The notes: generated by a model from the sequence alone, not told the origin. 64,000 nt of DNA from Sporosarcina ureae (GCF_002101375.1 NZ_CP015207.1:1096001-1160000), one strand, 5' to 3'. Shown: positions 19,071-30,449, counted from the stretch's first letter. Translations and numbers: made by a program.

Positions 19071-19592
19071 TCATTTGCTTTCACGTGCTGCACGTTCCAC
19101 CATTTGTTCGGCTGTATATATGATACGCACTGGATTACCGCCAGCAAATGTACCTGCCGGAATATCCTTATTGACGAGTGATGCAGCAGAAACAATGGCA
19201 CCATCACCAATTTTAACACCCGGTAAAATTGTTGTATTGGCTCCAATCAGTACATTATTACCTATATCCACGTCTCCAATACGGTATTCATCTATCAAAT
19301 ATTCATGCGCTAAAATCGTCGTATTAAACCCAATTATGGAGTTTTCACCAACGGAGATTCGTTCCGGAAACATGACATCCGGTACAACCATCAGCGCAAA
19401 AGCGGTATGTTTTCCGACTTTCATCCGCAAGAACGTTCGATAAAGAACGTTTTTCCATGAAACAAACGGCGTATATCGCGCAATTTGGATGACGATAAAA
19501 TTCTTAGCTACTTTAAAAATCGAGACCGTACGGTAAATATGCCAAAGTGAATTTGCATCTCCTTTGGAAGGATGCCGCTCTGTGCGTCTCAT
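19071..19592 (-). CDS. yvoF: Acyltransferase with left-handed beta helix (YvoF-like)
   Basis: This 173-residue protein has hexapeptide repeats in its second half: SVGENSIIGFNTTILAHEY, IGNNVLIGANTTILPGVKIGDGAIVSAAS and GGNPVRII, typical of maltose/galactoside O-acetyltransferase relatives. The substrate is unknown. Its ATGA start overlaps the ppaX stop by four bases, and the order lgt-yvoD-ppaX-yvoF matches B. subtilis. Confidence 0.9.
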   Translation of the reverse strand: MRRTERHPSKGDANSLWHIYRTVSIFKVAKNFIVIQIARYTPFVSWKNVLYRTFLRMKVGKHTAFALMVVPDVMFPERISVGENSIIGFNTTILAHEYLIDEYRIGDVDIGNNVLIGANTTILPGVKIGDGAIVSAASLVNKDIPAGTFAGGNPVRIIYTAEQMVERAARESK

Positions 19593-20245
19593 AGCTTAAT
19601 TCCCGCAGTGATTTTAAGTAAGTCGGACATATGTTGCAACATGAAGTCAGGTTTGAATGTCTGCAAATATTCTTCCCCTTTTAACGCCCATGCAACTGCC
19701 GCAGTTCGTGTTCCCGCATTTTGTCCACCGAGTATATCGTGGAAGTTATCCCCGATCATGAGTGACTCTTCAGCTGTCCGATCAAGACGGCTCAATGCTA
19801 GTAAAATCGGCTCTGGATCCGGTTTAGGATTCGTTATATCATCCAGTCCAATCACCGTCTCAAAATAAGGTGCGATACCTAGAAGGTTGATCCCTCTTTC
19901 TACCATATCGCGCTTCTTTGTAGAAACGACTGCCATCTTCAAACCTAGATCATATAATTTACGAAGCGTATCTGTCACACCTTCGAATTCAGTTACATAA
20001 TCGTCGTGATGAGCCAAATTCCATTCACGGTATTCTTCTACCAATTGGTCTGTCATATCAGGTGCAATCGAAGAAAATGTATCATGTAATGTAGGTCCGA
20101 TAAACGGTAGCATCTCTTCTCGTTGGAAACGTCCAGGGAAATGTTTTTCCAATACATACTCGAAAGAAGAGAGTATTAACTCATTTGTATCTGCAAGCGT
20201 TCCGTCAAAATCAAATAGTAGTGTAGTAATCGGTTGATTAGTCAA
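19589..20245 (-). CDS. ppaX: Pyrophosphatase PpaX (HAD family)
   Basis: This 218-residue HAD hydrolase splits the pyrophosphate that HprK releases when it dephosphorylates HPr(Ser-P) and Crh(Ser-P). Motif I is FDFDGTLAD at residues 11-19, motif II VVSTKK, motif III near KPDPEPI, and motif IV MIGDNFHD. The start is TTG, read from a GGGGG site. It overlaps yvoD by eight bases. Close linkage to hprK supports the PpaX assignment over phosphoglycolate phosphatase. Confidence 0.92.
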   Translation of the reverse strand: MTNQPITTLLFDFDGTLADTNELILSSFEYVLEKHFPGRFQREEMLPFIGPTLHDTFSSIAPDMTDQLVEEYREWNLAHHDDYVTEFEGVTDTLRKLYDLGLKMAVVSTKKRDMVERGINLLGIAPYFETVIGLDDITNPKPDPEPILLALSRLDRTAEESLMIGDNFHDILGGQNAGTRTAAVAWALKGEEYLQTFKPDFMLQHMSDLLKITAGIKL

Positions 20246-21200
20246 TAACGGCTTCCCCCTTCTCTCTCGGCTGCTTCCATAAAATACTCACTGTAATCGT
20301 CAGTACAATGGCGGTCACAAGCCGTATTATCAATAATGGCCAAATCGGTATACCGAGTGGCAGAAATAACAGTGTATCCTCAATCACCGCATGACATGCC
20401 ATCAAGAAAATAAAGGCTAATGTAATATCTCGTTTTGACACACCATCTTCTCGCACTGCCTGAATCATGACGCCTGCACCGTATGCCAAACCAATTAATA
20501 ATCCCGCAACGAGTGTCATCGACGCATTGGGTTTCACACCAATCATTTTTGTGAACGGTGCCAAGCCAGTAGAAAAACGCTCTAAATAATTACGGTCTTT
20601 CACATACTGCACAAACAACATTAATGGAATGACGATCAATGCCAGCTGCAAGACACCAAATGCTGCCTTTTCAAGTCCAAGCAAGAAAATCTGCACAAAG
20701 CCTTCCGGTACCACTTCCGCTTGTGGCGTTAGACCATATTGCGCGATTTCATTGCCGCCCGTCCAGAATAAATTGATCAGCACTCCAGCCAACACAGCCA
20801 ATCCAAGTCGCACGACAAGTACTGTCCATAGTTTGACGCCTACTTTTATAGCGACGGCCGTTTCAATGAACAGATTATGCGCAAAACTGATCATAACAGC
20901 AATGATGAACACTTCTTTAACCGTTAATTCTAATGAAATGATACCGGCAATTCCAGCGTATAAGTTTAATGCATTGCCAAGCACGATGGGCACAGCTGCT
21001 TCACCACGCAAGCCAAAAAGATGCATAATCGGTTCAACCAATTGCACAAGCCAAGGCAAGATAGGCGTAAACTGCAAAATGGTTACAAGCAAAGTAATAG
21101 GAAAGATGATCTTACCGAGTGACCATGTCGTTTTGAATCCAACTTGCAAACCATTTTTCAACGTATTGGATAATGCGATTTTATTTTGATTTGTCATCAT
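20238..21200 (-). CDS. yvoD: Nucleoside recognition domain membrane protein (YvoD-like)
   Basis: This is a 320-residue multi-pass membrane protein with about eight hydrophobic helices and two copies of the Gate/nucleoside-recognition pattern: one near FGLRGEAAVPIVLGNALNLYAG and one near IGVKPNASMTLVAGLLIGLAYGAG. The function is unresolved. The frame overlaps the end of lgt by 20 bases and ppaX by 8, so the genes are coupled in one operon. Confidence 0.88.
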   Translation of the reverse strand: MMTNQNKIALSNTLKNGLQVGFKTTWSLGKIIFPITLLVTILQFTPILPWLVQLVEPIMHLFGLRGEAAVPIVLGNALNLYAGIAGIISLELTVKEVFIIAVMISFAHNLFIETAVAIKVGVKLWTVLVVRLGLAVLAGVLINLFWTGGNEIAQYGLTPQAEVVPEGFVQIFLLGLEKAAFGVLQLALIVIPLMLFVQYVKDRNYLERFSTGLAPFTKMIGVKPNASMTLVAGLLIGLAYGAGVMIQAVREDGVSKRDITLAFIFLMACHAVIEDTLLFLPLGIPIWPLLIIRLVTAIVLTITVSILWKQPREKGEAVID

Positions 21201-22002
21201 AGTTCTCTTTCACTTTCATTACATATCTACGATACAACAAGATGATAATACCTACGATAATTCCCGTTACAGATACTAACTGTGCTGCACGCAAACTTCC
21301 GATGACATAGAGACTATCCGTCCGCATCCCTTCGATGAAGAATCTGCCGATCGAATACCAGATGATGTAAAACAAGAATACTTCACCGCGTTTTATCTTC
21401 ACCATTCTTCGGATAATTAAAATCAAAATGAGTCCGACCACATTCCATAACGACTCATATAAGAATGTCGGGTGATACGTTATACCCTCAATCGTCATTT
21501 GATTCATAATCCAATCAGGAATCACCGTATTTTCTTTGAACGCTTCTGAAACTGGTCCTCCATGAGCTTCCTGATTCATGAAGTTCCCCCAACGTCCGAT
21601 AATTTGCCCAATCAATAAACCAGGTGCTGTAATATCTGCAACTTTCCAGAAAGATACCCCACGCTTCCTACAGAAAATCACTGCTGTAATGACCGCACCG
21701 ATCAACGCACCGTGGATGGCAATTCCACCATTCCAAATTTGAATGATTTGTTCTGGATGATCACGATAATAATCCCATGTGAAAATAACATAGTAAATTC
21801 GTGCACTGATAATTGAAATGGGAATCGCCCAAATAAGCATGTCCGTTAGTAAGTCAGGGTGCATTCCCCGCTTCAGCATTTCTCGTTGAACTACCATAAA
21901 CCCTAAAATAATTCCAAGCGCGATCAAAATACCGTACCAGCGAACTTCTAAGCTGCCAATACTGATCGCGACTGGGTTAATCGCTAGCATAGATACATTC
22001 AC
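21181..22002 (-). CDS. lgt: Prolipoprotein diacylglyceryl transferase
   Basis: This 273-residue membrane enzyme transfers a diacylglyceryl group to the lipobox Cys of prelipoproteins, so it processes the MntA and PrsA homologues encoded here. The family signature GRWGNFMNQEAHGGP lies near residue 138, His103 is in AIHGAL, and about seven membrane helices are visible. The GTG start directly follows the hprK stop, with GAGGAG nine bases upstream inside hprK. Confidence 0.97.
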   Translation of the reverse strand: MNVSMLAINPVAISIGSLEVRWYGILIALGIILGFMVVQREMLKRGMHPDLLTDMLIWAIPISIISARIYYVIFTWDYYRDHPEQIIQIWNGGIAIHGALIGAVITAVIFCRKRGVSFWKVADITAPGLLIGQIIGRWGNFMNQEAHGGPVSEAFKENTVIPDWIMNQMTIEGITYHPTFLYESLWNVVGLILILIIRRMVKIKRGEVFLFYIIWYSIGRFFIEGMRTDSLYVIGSLRAAQLVSVTGIIVGIIILLYRRYVMKVKENYDDKSK

Positions 22003-22953
22003 TTAGTCGCGCTCCTCTTCTTCTAATAGTTCCGCATTGTCTGCGATTGCTTGATCCAAACGCTTGGTAAATTCCTCTGCCGCATTAATTCCAAGACGTT
22101 TCATTCGATAATCCATCGCCGCTACTTCAATGATAACCGCGATATTCCGCCCTGGTCTAACGGGAACGGATAGTTTCGTAATTTGCGAATCCAGTATTTC
22201 TACCTTCTCTTCATCGATACCAAGACGATCATAATGCTTATTATCGTCCCAAATCTCTAAGTCGACCGCTAACAGTACACGCTTATCGTCTTTCACGGAA
22301 CTCGCACCAAACAACGTCATCAAATCGATAATACCGACACCGCGAATTTCTAGCATATGCTTCAACAGTTTCGGTGACGTTCCGATTAAGATGTTATCGG
22401 ATACTTGACGAATCTCAACAGAGTCATCCGCTACTAGTCTATGCCCTTTTTTAATAAGCTCTAACGCCGTTTCACTTTTTCCTACTCCACTACCTCCTGT
22501 TATTAAAACACCTACACCATACACATCGACTAGCACACCATGAACCGTCGTCATCGGAGCGAGTTGTCCGACCAAGTAATTCGTCAGCATTCCGGAAAAC
22601 TGTGTAGTCTTATAATCCGTCCGGAGAACAGGAATGTTTTTCTCTTCTGCTAATTGGCTCAATTCTTTTGGACCTTCTTCGCCATGAGCAATAATGAATG
22701 CCGGCGTATCACCCGAACAAAGTCGCTCTAAACGCTTTCTTCGCGTAATGGCTGACAATGTTTCAAGGAAGGACATCTCCTTACGCCCGATCAACTGCAC
22801 ACGTTCGGCAGGATAATAATCAAAATAGCCAGCCATCTCAAGCCCCGGCCGTGAAATATCACTCATTAGGATCTGCTTATGAATGCCCGCGTGTCCAGCG
22901 ATCAATTCCAATCCAAATCGGTTCATAATATCTTCTACTGTTAATTCACCCAT
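22003..22953 (-). CDS. hprK: HPr kinase/phosphorylase
   Basis: This 316-residue bifunctional enzyme phosphorylates HPr and Crh on Ser46 and reverses it by phosphorolysis, making it the sensor of Bacillales carbon catabolite control. The P-loop GGSGVGKS lies near residue 152, the following His is in KKGHRLVADDSVEI, and the signature EIRGVGIIDL is intact. The ATG at 22953 is preferred over one four codons upstream because GAGGA lies five bases before it. It heads the hprK-lgt-yvoD-ppaX-yvoF operon. Confidence 0.97.
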   Translation of the reverse strand: MGELTVEDIMNRFGLELIAGHAGIHKQILMSDISRPGLEMAGYFDYYPAERVQLIGRKEMSFLETLSAITRRKRLERLCSGDTPAFIIAHGEEGPKELSQLAEEKNIPVLRTDYKTTQFSGMLTNYLVGQLAPMTTVHGVLVDVYGVGVLITGGSGVGKSETALELIKKGHRLVADDSVEIRQVSDNILIGTSPKLLKHMLEIRGVGIIDLMTLFGASSVKDDKRVLLAVDLEIWDDNKHYDRLGIDEEKVEILDSQITKLSVPVRPGRNIAVIIEVAAMDYRMKRLGINAAEEFTKRLDQAIADNAELLEEEERD

Positions 22954-23157
22954 GAAGTTCCTCACTTTCTGCTACGATGTACGTATACCGGCAGTCTTTT
23001 GCCGAATCATCGTTTCTTGCGCTTATGTACACATCATTCAAACCTATTTTACCATGAAGGAATTGAAAAGAAATGGATTACTTCTTGATCTACATTCTCT
23101 TTTTGTATCCTTTTCAAAAGTCTTCTCTATATAGAGGATAAAGGAGAGTGGACAGAA

Positions 23158-23709
23158 TTGACACTAATCATTCTTGATGCGGGTCACGGACCAGATACAC
23201 CCGGCAAAAGAACGCCTGATGGAAAACTTCGTGAGTACGATTTTAATGCAGCTGTAGCTGTACTTGTCGGAGAGTTTTTAACGAAAGAGGGCATAACAGT
23301 AAAATATACACATGCGACTACACGCGACGTACCACTAGGCGAACGAACGGCTTCAGCTAACCGTATGAGAGCGGATGCGTTTGTCTCGATTCACGCAAAT
23401 GCTTTCGGCAATGGTTGGAATACAGCACAAGGGATTGAAACGTATATTTATCCGCAAGCAAGCAAAAGTTCCGCAGTGCTTGCCTCTGCAGTGCAAAAAG
23501 CTTTAATATCTGCTTGCCAGCGTCCCGACCGCGGCGTAAAGAAATCAGATTTCGCGGTCTTGCGTGACACAAATATGCCGGCGATTTTAGTAGAGTGTGG
23601 TTTCATGTCGAACCAGACAGAGGCTACTCTATTGCAAAGTAAAACGTATCAACTCCAATGCGCACGAGCTATAGCTTTTGGGGTGTTGTGTTGGGAGTAT
23701 GGGAGATGA
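23158..23709 (+). CDS. N-acetylmuramoyl-L-alanine amidase (Amidase_3)
   Basis: This 183-residue enzyme cleaves the amide bond between muramic acid and the stem peptide. Zinc ligands are visible as His10 (DAGHGPD), Glu26 (LREYDFN) and His in VSIHANAF, and the catalytic Glu is in ILVECGF. There is no signal peptide and no wall-binding domain, so it may act in the mother cell or be released by lysis. The start is TTG after AAAGGAG. The second repeat array starts about 30 bases after its stop. Confidence 0.93.
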   Translation: MTLIILDAGHGPDTPGKRTPDGKLREYDFNAAVAVLVGEFLTKEGITVKYTHATTRDVPLGERTASANRMRADAFVSIHANAFGNGWNTAQGIETYIYPQASKSSAVLASAVQKALISACQRPDRGVKKSDFAVLRDTNMPAILVECGFMSNQTEATLLQSKTYQLQCARAIAFGVLCWEYGR

Positions 23710-23740
23710 ATTGTGGGGGTGAAGGGGATGAGGGGGCAAT

Positions 23741-24300
23741 GAGCGGGCAATGAGCGGATACGGGGTACGATAGAGCGGATATCGGGTAAGTATGAGCGGG
23801 TACAGAACAGGATTGAGCGAGTAGTTGTCTTCATAGAGCGCTTACGCAAGAACATAGAGCGGTTATCGCGTAAGTATGAGCGGGTACAGAACAGGATTGA
23901 GCGGGTAGCTATCTTCATAGAGCGCTTACGCAAGAACATAGAGCGCTTAGACCAATATAATGAGCGCACGAGCGATTTGACTTCTCGACGAGGGGCAATG
24001 AGCGGATAGGAGTTATGATAGAGCGGTTATCTCGTAAGTATGAGCGGGTACAGAACAGGATTGAGCGGGTAGCTATCTTCATAGAGCGCTTACGCAAGAA
24101 CAATGAGCACTTAGACCAATATAATGAGCGCACGAGCTATTGTCTTCTCGATGAGGGGGCAATGAGCGGATATGGGGTATGATAGAGCGGATATCGCGTA
24201 AGTATGAGCGAGTACAGAACAGGATTGAGCGGGTAGTTGTCTTCATAGAGCGCTTACGCAAGAACAAAGAGCGCTTAGACCAATATAATGAGCGCACGAG
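23741..24300. repeat. Second array of 21-bp-phased GAGCG boxes (164-bp unit)
   Basis: GAGCG boxes occur at 23752, 23773, 23794, 23815, 23836, 23857, 23878, 23899, 23920, 23941 and 23962, then at 24000-24126 and 24164-24290, each exactly 21 bp apart inside a unit. Units start at 23752, 24000 and 24164. The second is 164 bp (six 21-bp steps plus a 38-bp spacer). The first is 248 bp, longer by exactly 84 bp (four steps), an internal duplication. Spacers carry a GAGGGGCAAT motif. It lies between two convergent genes. Frames on both strands are open over parts of it, but none has a ribosome site. Confidence 0.96.
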
Positions 24301-24333
24301 CTATTATCCACTTTACATGCAAACCAAACACAC

Positions 24334-24373
24334 AAAAACACCTGCACCGCCAAAAATGGCAATGCAGGTGTTT
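24334..24373 (-). terminator. Terminator of the uvrBA-DUF4097 side
   Basis: AACACCTGCA pairs with TGCAGGTGTT across a 16-base loop, and the minus strand ends in a run of T. It lies just after the DUF4097 gene. Confidence 0.9.
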
Positions 24374-24383
24374 CATTAAGCTA

Positions 24384-25475
24384 TCAATCCATATCGACCG
24401 TGTTATAGCGAACCATCACAGTTCCCGTCTTGGACTCACCAGTAACGTGCAACGGTTCTTTCATTGCATCCTCAACATTCTTGCTGAAGCGGATCGTACG
24501 GTGCAAGAATTGTTCCTGTTCTTCCACACGTGATACGTCCTTCAACTGTAAGTCTAGCTTACCCATGTTGGATGAAATCTCTCCCTTTAGACCTACAGAG
24601 GATGGGAAGTAAATTTCAACCGTACCGCTGATAGACTTGGCTTCTAATCTTCTTGCATCAGCAGATGACGTCGTCAATGTCACGTTTCCGTTTAGAGATT
24701 TTGCATCTACATCATTTACCGCGCCATCTACATAAACTCGACCATTTAATGTTTCGGCTTCTAGCTTTTCGCCAGTAACTTTTAACAAACGTACCAGACC
24801 GTTTGCGGTTTCTAGCTCTGCTTCATCGAATTTGATATCTGCACATTCAATTTTGCCATTTGCCGTTCTAATACGTAGATCTTTAAAATCCACGCCTTCT
24901 ACTGAACATCCACCGTTCAACAAACGTACAGAGAGTTTACTATACGGTGTTGAAGTCGGTACGTATAGATCGACATTCACTTGTAACATCTTCAAGTCGC
25001 TTCCGATGCGCAACTTATTACCGTCTTTTACGAACAATAACTTTTCAAGGAACTGGCTAAGTGCACCTTCTTCAGAATCATGATTAAAATGCTTTACAGA
25101 GAACTTCGCCATGATCTCATCATTGTCTGAAGGATGAACTTCTACAGTACCATGATCGATATGGATGATGATTTCTTCAACATCTTCTACCGATTTACTT
25201 TCAGTATGTGTAAAGGAGACAGATTTGCTGAATGGTGCTTCGAAATCGAATTCTTTCACACGGTGTACTGCCGTATCCATAAATCGCATGAAACGGTCAC
25301 CTGCCGTGACGAATTCTTTGCGGATATCTTCGAAGAAAGCATCAGCTGATGAGCTCTCTTCTGCTGTTGCTTTTTCAGATTCTTTACCCATGGCTTCCAG
25401 TAACTTCAATGCTTCATCTGCTGTGATTTTACCTTCTTCAAGCATCGTTAGTATTCGTATGCGTTCATTTTGCAT
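24384..25475 (-). CDS. DUF4097 family protein (YvlB-like)
   Basis: This 363-residue protein has an N-terminal SHOCT-like helical segment (RIRILTMLEEGKITADEALKL, residues 4-24) followed by an acidic linker and a DUF4097 beta-solenoid from about residue 95 to the end, visible as repeated short strands such as LNGRVYVDGAVNDVDAKSLNGNVTL. The family is linked to envelope stress loci (LiaG, YvlB). No signal peptide is seen. The ATG at 25475 is chosen because GAGGAGG precedes it; an upstream start is weaker. Confidence 0.88.
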   Translation of the reverse strand: MQNERIRILTMLEEGKITADEALKLLEAMGKESEKATAEESSSADAFFEDIRKEFVTAGDRFMRFMDTAVHRVKEFDFEAPFSKSVSFTHTESKSVEDVEEIIIHIDHGTVEVHPSDNDEIMAKFSVKHFNHDSEEGALSQFLEKLLFVKDGNKLRIGSDLKMLQVNVDLYVPTSTPYSKLSVRLLNGGCSVEGVDFKDLRIRTANGKIECADIKFDEAELETANGLVRLLKVTGEKLEAETLNGRVYVDGAVNDVDAKSLNGNVTLTTSSADARRLEAKSISGTVEIYFPSSVGLKGEISSNMGKLDLQLKDVSRVEEQEQFLHRTIRFSKNVEDAMKEPLHVTGESKTGTVMVRYNTVDMD

Positions 25476-25555
25476 TTCCTGATTCCTCCTCGTTTTGACC
25501 AATCTTTTCAGTAGCTATCTATTTATACGGTTCTGCGGAACAAAAGTTTCATTTT

Positions 25556-28423
25556 CTATTTCTTTACTACTTTTTTTATTTGTTCTTTCATCCGATTTCG
25601 ATCTCTTTCTAAGATGGTCTTCAAATATTTACCTGTGTAGGACTCTTTGACTTCTGCTATCGCTTCGGGTGTCCCCGTTGCCACAATTTCTCCGCCTTTG
25701 TCTCCGCCTTCCGGACCGATATCAATTATATAATCGACTGTCTTAATGACATCTAAATTATGTTCAATAACGAGAACTGTGTTCCCCCCATCAACTAGAC
25801 GTTGAAGAACTTCAAGTAACTTGGCAATGTCATGTACATGCAAACCTGTTGTCGGCTCGTCCAAAATATAAAACGATTTACCTGTGGAACGTTTATGCAG
25901 TTCGGAAGCCAATTTCACACGTTGGGCTTCCCCACCCGACAATGTCGTTGCAGGTTGACCTAATTGAACATAACCTAAACCTACATCAACAATCGTCTGC
26001 AATTTACGATGAATTTTCGGGATATTCTCGAAAAACACCACTGCATATTCCACTGTCATCGCCAATACATCCGCAATATTCTTTCCTTTATACTTTACTT
26101 CCAGTGTTTCCCGGTTATATCGTTTGCCGTGACATACTTCGCACGGTACATATACATCCGGAAGGAAATGCATTTCGATTTTGATGATTCCATCTCCGCG
26201 GCATGCTTCACACCGTCCACCCTTGACATTGAAACTAAAGCGACCTTTTTTATAGCCACGGACTTTCGCTTCATTCGTCATTGCAAAAACATCACGTATA
26301 TCGTCAAAGACGCCTGTATACGTAGCGGGATTGGACCGTGGTGTACGACCGATTGGTGATTGATCGATATCGATAATCTTCTCCAAATGTTCCACACCAC
26401 TGATACTATCGAATTTTCCAGGTCGTTGTTTGGATCGATTCAATTTCTGAGCCAAAGTTTTATGCAAAATATCATTGACCAACGTACTCTTACCTGAACC
26501 GGATACTCCAGTGACTGCGATAAATTGGCCGAGAGGAAATTCTGCATCAATATGCTTCAAGTTGTTCTCTGAAGCACCTTTGACGATAATGCTTCGCTCA
26601 TCACGTGATCTTCGTTCAATCGGAAGTGGAATAAATTTCTTTCCGCTTAAATATTGTCCAGTCAGCGATTTCTTGTTTTTCATAACTTTCGCGGGAGTAC
26701 CTGCAGCTACCACTTCTCCTCCTGCTACACCAGCGCCAGGACCGATATCAATTAAATAGTCTGCAGCCATCATCGTGTCTTCATCATGTTCTACGACAAT
26801 CAACGTATTTCCGATATCTCGCATACTTTGGAGCGTGCCAATCAATCTGTCATTATCACGCTGGTGAAGCCCAATGGAAGGTTCATCCAGTATATATAGA
26901 ACACCCGTCAAACGTGATCCAATTTGTGTAGCTAAACGAATTCGTTGTGCCTCTCCGCCAGATAATGTTCCCGCTGAACGAGATAGATTCAGATAGTCAA
27001 GACCGACGTTTACCAAGAAACCTAAACGCTCTTGGATTTCTTTTAGGATCATATCTGCGATTTGCGTGTCTTTTTCAGAAAGAATTAGTTCCTCGAAAAA
27101 TTTGGTTGTTTCAACAATCGAGCGTTCTGTTATTTTCCCGATATGCTGTCCATTCACTAACACCGATAGTGATTCAGGCTTTAAGCGGTAGCCTGTACAA
27201 GTAGGACATGACTTTTCCGTCATATATTTACCCATCTGCTCGCGGATATAGTCTGATGATGTCTCATGATAACGACGTTCAACGTTGCGCAAAACACCTT
27301 CGAAATAAATATCACTATCGCGGGTATTACCGAATTCATTTGTATAGCGGAAGCGAATCTTCTCTTTTTTCGATCCTAACATCAGTTTTTCAATGTCCGA
27401 GTCAGCTAATTCACTAACCGGTACATCCATCGGGATTTTGTAGTGCTTCGCAATCGTCTTAAGAAGTTCTGGATAATATTGTGAACTCGTTGGCTCCCAT
27501 GGTGCAATAGCATGTTCTTTTAGCGTTAGGTCACTATTTGGGATGACTAAGTCTGGATCGACTTCAAGTTTCATACCAAGTCCGTCACATTCGGGACAAG
27601 CGCCAAATGGACTGTTGAATGAAAACATGCGCGGCTCCAGTTCGCCAATAGAGAATCCACAAATAGGACACGCGTGGTGTTCACTGAAAAACAGTTCTTC
27701 TTCACCGATTACATCGACCAGAACATTACCGTCGGCTAATCGCAAGGCAGATTCCAATGAGTCACTTAAACGTGTTTCAACGCCTTCTTTCATGACAATT
27801 CGATCGATGACGATTTCAATCGTATGTTTTTTATTTTTATCTAGCTCTATATTATCATCTAAATCAATCGTTTCACCGTTGACCCGAACACGCACATACC
27901 CTTGTCTTTTGATATCTTCAAATAATTTAGCATGCGTCCCTTTACGTTCTGAAATAATAGGAGCCAAAATTTGAATTCGCGTACGCTCAGGCAACTGAAC
28001 TACACGATCCACCATCTGTTGAATCGTCTGCGTAGAAATTTCAATGCCATGGTACGGACAATGTGGCTTCCCAACTCTCGCATATAATAAACGCAAGTAG
28101 TCATAGATTTCTGTCACCGTTCCTACAGTAGACCGCGGATTTTTACTCGTTGTCTTTTGATCAATGGAAATAGCGGGCGACAGTCCTTCTATTGAATCCA
28201 CGTCTGGTTTATCCATTTGTCCAAGGAACTGACGCGCATATGCGGATAATGATTCCACATAGCGGCGCTGTCCTTCCGCGTAGATCGTATCAAAAGCCAA
28301 TGAGGATTTTCCAGACCCCGATAGACCCGTAAGCACTACTAGTTTATCGCGTGGTATCTTCACGGTAATGTCCCTCAGGTTGTTTGCTCTCGCTCCCTGT
28401 ATTACAAGTTCTTTATTTTTCAT
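25556..28423 (-). CDS. uvrA: Excinuclease ABC subunit A
   Basis: This 955-residue damage-recognition ATPase of nucleotide excision repair has two ABC modules: Walker [10 protein letters not shown] near residue 33 and GVSGSGKST near 643, signatures LSGGEAQR in both halves, and Walker [10 protein letters not shown] and ILDEPTTGL. Zinc-binding Cys pairs are in CPICGFS, CPECDG, CEACRG and CEVCHG. It follows uvrB by seven bases in the same operon under the SOS box at 30486. Confidence 0.98.
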   Translation of the reverse strand: MKNKELVIQGARANNLRDITVKIPRDKLVVLTGLSGSGKSSLAFDTIYAEGQRRYVESLSAYARQFLGQMDKPDVDSIEGLSPAISIDQKTTSKNPRSTVGTVTEIYDYLRLLYARVGKPHCPYHGIEISTQTIQQMVDRVVQLPERTRIQILAPIISERKGTHAKLFEDIKRQGYVRVRVNGETIDLDDNIELDKNKKHTIEIVIDRIVMKEGVETRLSDSLESALRLADGNVLVDVIGEEELFFSEHHACPICGFSIGELEPRMFSFNSPFGACPECDGLGMKLEVDPDLVIPNSDLTLKEHAIAPWEPTSSQYYPELLKTIAKHYKIPMDVPVSELADSDIEKLMLGSKKEKIRFRYTNEFGNTRDSDIYFEGVLRNVERRYHETSSDYIREQMGKYMTEKSCPTCTGYRLKPESLSVLVNGQHIGKITERSIVETTKFFEELILSEKDTQIADMILKEIQERLGFLVNVGLDYLNLSRSAGTLSGGEAQRIRLATQIGSRLTGVLYILDEPSIGLHQRDNDRLIGTLQSMRDIGNTLIVVEHDEDTMMAADYLIDIGPGAGVAGGEVVAAGTPAKVMKNKKSLTGQYLSGKKFIPLPIERRSRDERSIIVKGASENNLKHIDAEFPLGQFIAVTGVSGSGKSTLVNDILHKTLAQKLNRSKQRPGKFDSISGVEHLEKIIDIDQSPIGRTPRSNPATYTGVFDDIRDVFAMTNEAKVRGYKKGRFSFNVKGGRCEACRGDGIIKIEMHFLPDVYVPCEVCHGKRYNRETLEVKYKGKNIADVLAMTVEYAVVFFENIPKIHRKLQTIVDVGLGYVQLGQPATTLSGGEAQRVKLASELHKRSTGKSFYILDEPTTGLHVHDIAKLLEVLQRLVDGGNTVLVIEHNLDVIKTVDYIIDIGPEGGDKGGEIVATGTPEAIAEVKESYTGKYLKTILERDRNRMKEQIKKVVKK

Positions 28424-28430
28424 GCGGACT

Positions 28431-30413
28431 CTACCTTTCTGCTTTCAGTTCTAGTACGGTATCGCGTAACTCTGCAGCTCTTTCGAAGTCCAAAGCTTTT
28501 GCTGCATCTTTCATTTCCTTTTCCAATTTGGTTAGCAATAAGCCTTTCTCGTCTTTCGATAACTTCTTGCCGTTCGTCACCTTTTGCAAATACGATTCCG
28601 TTTCTTCAGCCACTTGAGTGGCACGAATCAATTCACGTATCGGTTTGACAATTGTCGTTGGCGTTATACCATGTTTTTCATTATAAGCTATCTGAATTTC
28701 ACGACGACGTTCCGTTTCATCAATAGCTTTCCTCATAGAATCTGTTATTTTATCCGCGTACATAATGACGCGTCCTTCTGAGTTACGTGCTGCACGACCA
28801 ATTGTCTGGATCAACGCACGTTCCGAACGCAAGAATCCTTCTTTATCCGCATCCAAAATCGTGACTAATGAAACTTCTGGGATATCGATGCCTTCACGCA
28901 GCAAGTTGATTCCGATCAGTACGTCATACGTTCCGACACGCAACTCACGAATAATTTCTGTCCGTTCCAATGTCTTGACGTCCGAATGGAGATACTGCAC
29001 TTTAATCCCAATATCTTTTAAATAATCCGTCAAATCTTCTGACATTTTTTTCGTGAGAGTTGTAATCAAGACACGTTCATTTCGCTCGATTCGAAGATGT
29101 ATTTCATCCAATAAGTTATCAATTTGTCCCTCAATTGGACGCACTTCAATGATTGGATCGAGTAATCCTGTAGGACGTATAATCTGTTCTACCATCACGT
29201 CTGTATGCTCAATTTCATAAGGGCCTGGAGTGGCTGAAATATACATCGCCTGTCGAATATGTTTTTCAAATTCTTCGAACATTAATGGACGGTTGTCCAA
29301 TGCGGACGGCAAGCGGAAACCATGCTCCACCAATACCTTTTTACGCGCTTGGTCTCCATTGTACATACCGCGAATCTGTGGCAACGATACGTGACTCTCA
29401 TCTACGACAATCAAAAAGTCGTCAGGGAAATAATCCAGCAACGTATAGGGAGTTGCACCTGCTTCACGCAACGTCAAATGCCTAGAATAGTTCTCAATAC
29501 CGGAACAGAAGCCCATCTCCCGCATCATTTCTAAATCATAGCGCGTCCGTTGTTCCAAGCGTTGCGCTTCCAATAACTTATCGTTATCACGTAAATATTT
29601 CAGCTGTTCTTCCAATTCTATTTCAATATTCTCAATCGCTTTTAATAGCTTTTCTTCGCGTGTAACGAAGTGAGATCCAGGGAAAATAGCTACGTGATCA
29701 CGATCACCGATGACTTCACCCGTTAAGGCATCCACTTCACGGATTCGTTCAATTTCATCTCCGAAAAACTCGAGACGTATACAACGCTCGTCACGTGCCA
29801 CCGGGAAGACTTCGACTACATCGCCTCTCACACGGAACGTCCCACGTGTGAAATTAATATCATTGCGTTCGTACTGAATATCCACTAGCGTACGCAAAAG
29901 TTGATTACGCGGTATTTCCATTCCCTTGCGCAATGAAAAAACCATGTCATTATATTCTTCTGGTGAACCCAGACCGTAAATACACGAAACGGATGCCACA
30001 ATTAATACATCATTTCGTTCGAATAAAGCACTCGTTGCGGAGTGGCGAAGTTTATCGATTTCATCATTGATCGATGAATCTTTTTCAATGAAAGTATCGG
30101 TTTGCGGTACATACGCTTCCGGTTGATAAAAGTCATAGAAGCTGACAAAGTATTCTACTGCATTATCTGGGAAAAACTCTTTGAACTCGCTATATAATTG
30201 ACCAGCCAACGTTTTATTGTGGGCGATGACCAGTGTAGGTTTATTGATCTCCGTCAGTACATTAGAAACAGTAAATGTTTTACCCGTTCCCGTTGCACCA
30301 AGTAATGTTTGATGTTTCTTGCCTTCTTTTATGCCGTTAACAAGGCTGTTGATCGCTTTTGGCTGATCTCCTTGCGGCGTATATGGTGCTTGCAATTGAA
30401 ATGTTTCGTTCAA
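28431..30413 (-). CDS. uvrB: Excinuclease ABC subunit B
   Basis: This 660-residue helicase-like subunit verifies the lesion and recruits UvrC. Walker A is GATGTGKT near residue 40, the beta-hairpin region includes [12 protein letters not shown], the DEAD-type box is VVDESH, and motif VI is QTIGRAARN. The C-terminal UVR domain ([21 protein letters not shown]) closes the protein. The start is TTG with GAGGAG nine bases upstream. Transcribed with uvrA. Confidence 0.98.
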   Translation of the reverse strand: MNETFQLQAPYTPQGDQPKAINSLVNGIKEGKKHQTLLGATGTGKTFTVSNVLTEINKPTLVIAHNKTLAGQLYSEFKEFFPDNAVEYFVSFYDFYQPEAYVPQTDTFIEKDSSINDEIDKLRHSATSALFERNDVLIVASVSCIYGLGSPEEYNDMVFSLRKGMEIPRNQLLRTLVDIQYERNDINFTRGTFRVRGDVVEVFPVARDERCIRLEFFGDEIERIREVDALTGEVIGDRDHVAIFPGSHFVTREEKLLKAIENIEIELEEQLKYLRDNDKLLEAQRLEQRTRYDLEMMREMGFCSGIENYSRHLTLREAGATPYTLLDYFPDDFLIVVDESHVSLPQIRGMYNGDQARKKVLVEHGFRLPSALDNRPLMFEEFEKHIRQAMYISATPGPYEIEHTDVMVEQIIRPTGLLDPIIEVRPIEGQIDNLLDEIHLRIERNERVLITTLTKKMSEDLTDYLKDIGIKVQYLHSDVKTLERTEIIRELRVGTYDVLIGINLLREGIDIPEVSLVTILDADKEGFLRSERALIQTIGRAARNSEGRVIMYADKITDSMRKAIDETERRREIQIAYNEKHGITPTTIVKPIRELIRATQVAEETESYLQKVTNGKKLSKDEKGLLLTKLEKEMKDAAKALDFERAAELRDTVLELKAER

Positions 30414-30449
30414 ATGGTTCCACTCCTCTTCTTAAACACCTGTCCTTCT

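Noticed and set aside
23649..24379. Reading frames on both strands of the second array as genes
   Set aside because: They follow from the 21-bp (7-codon) period, which keeps several frames open at once. No ribosome site, and one frame runs into the end of the amidase gene.
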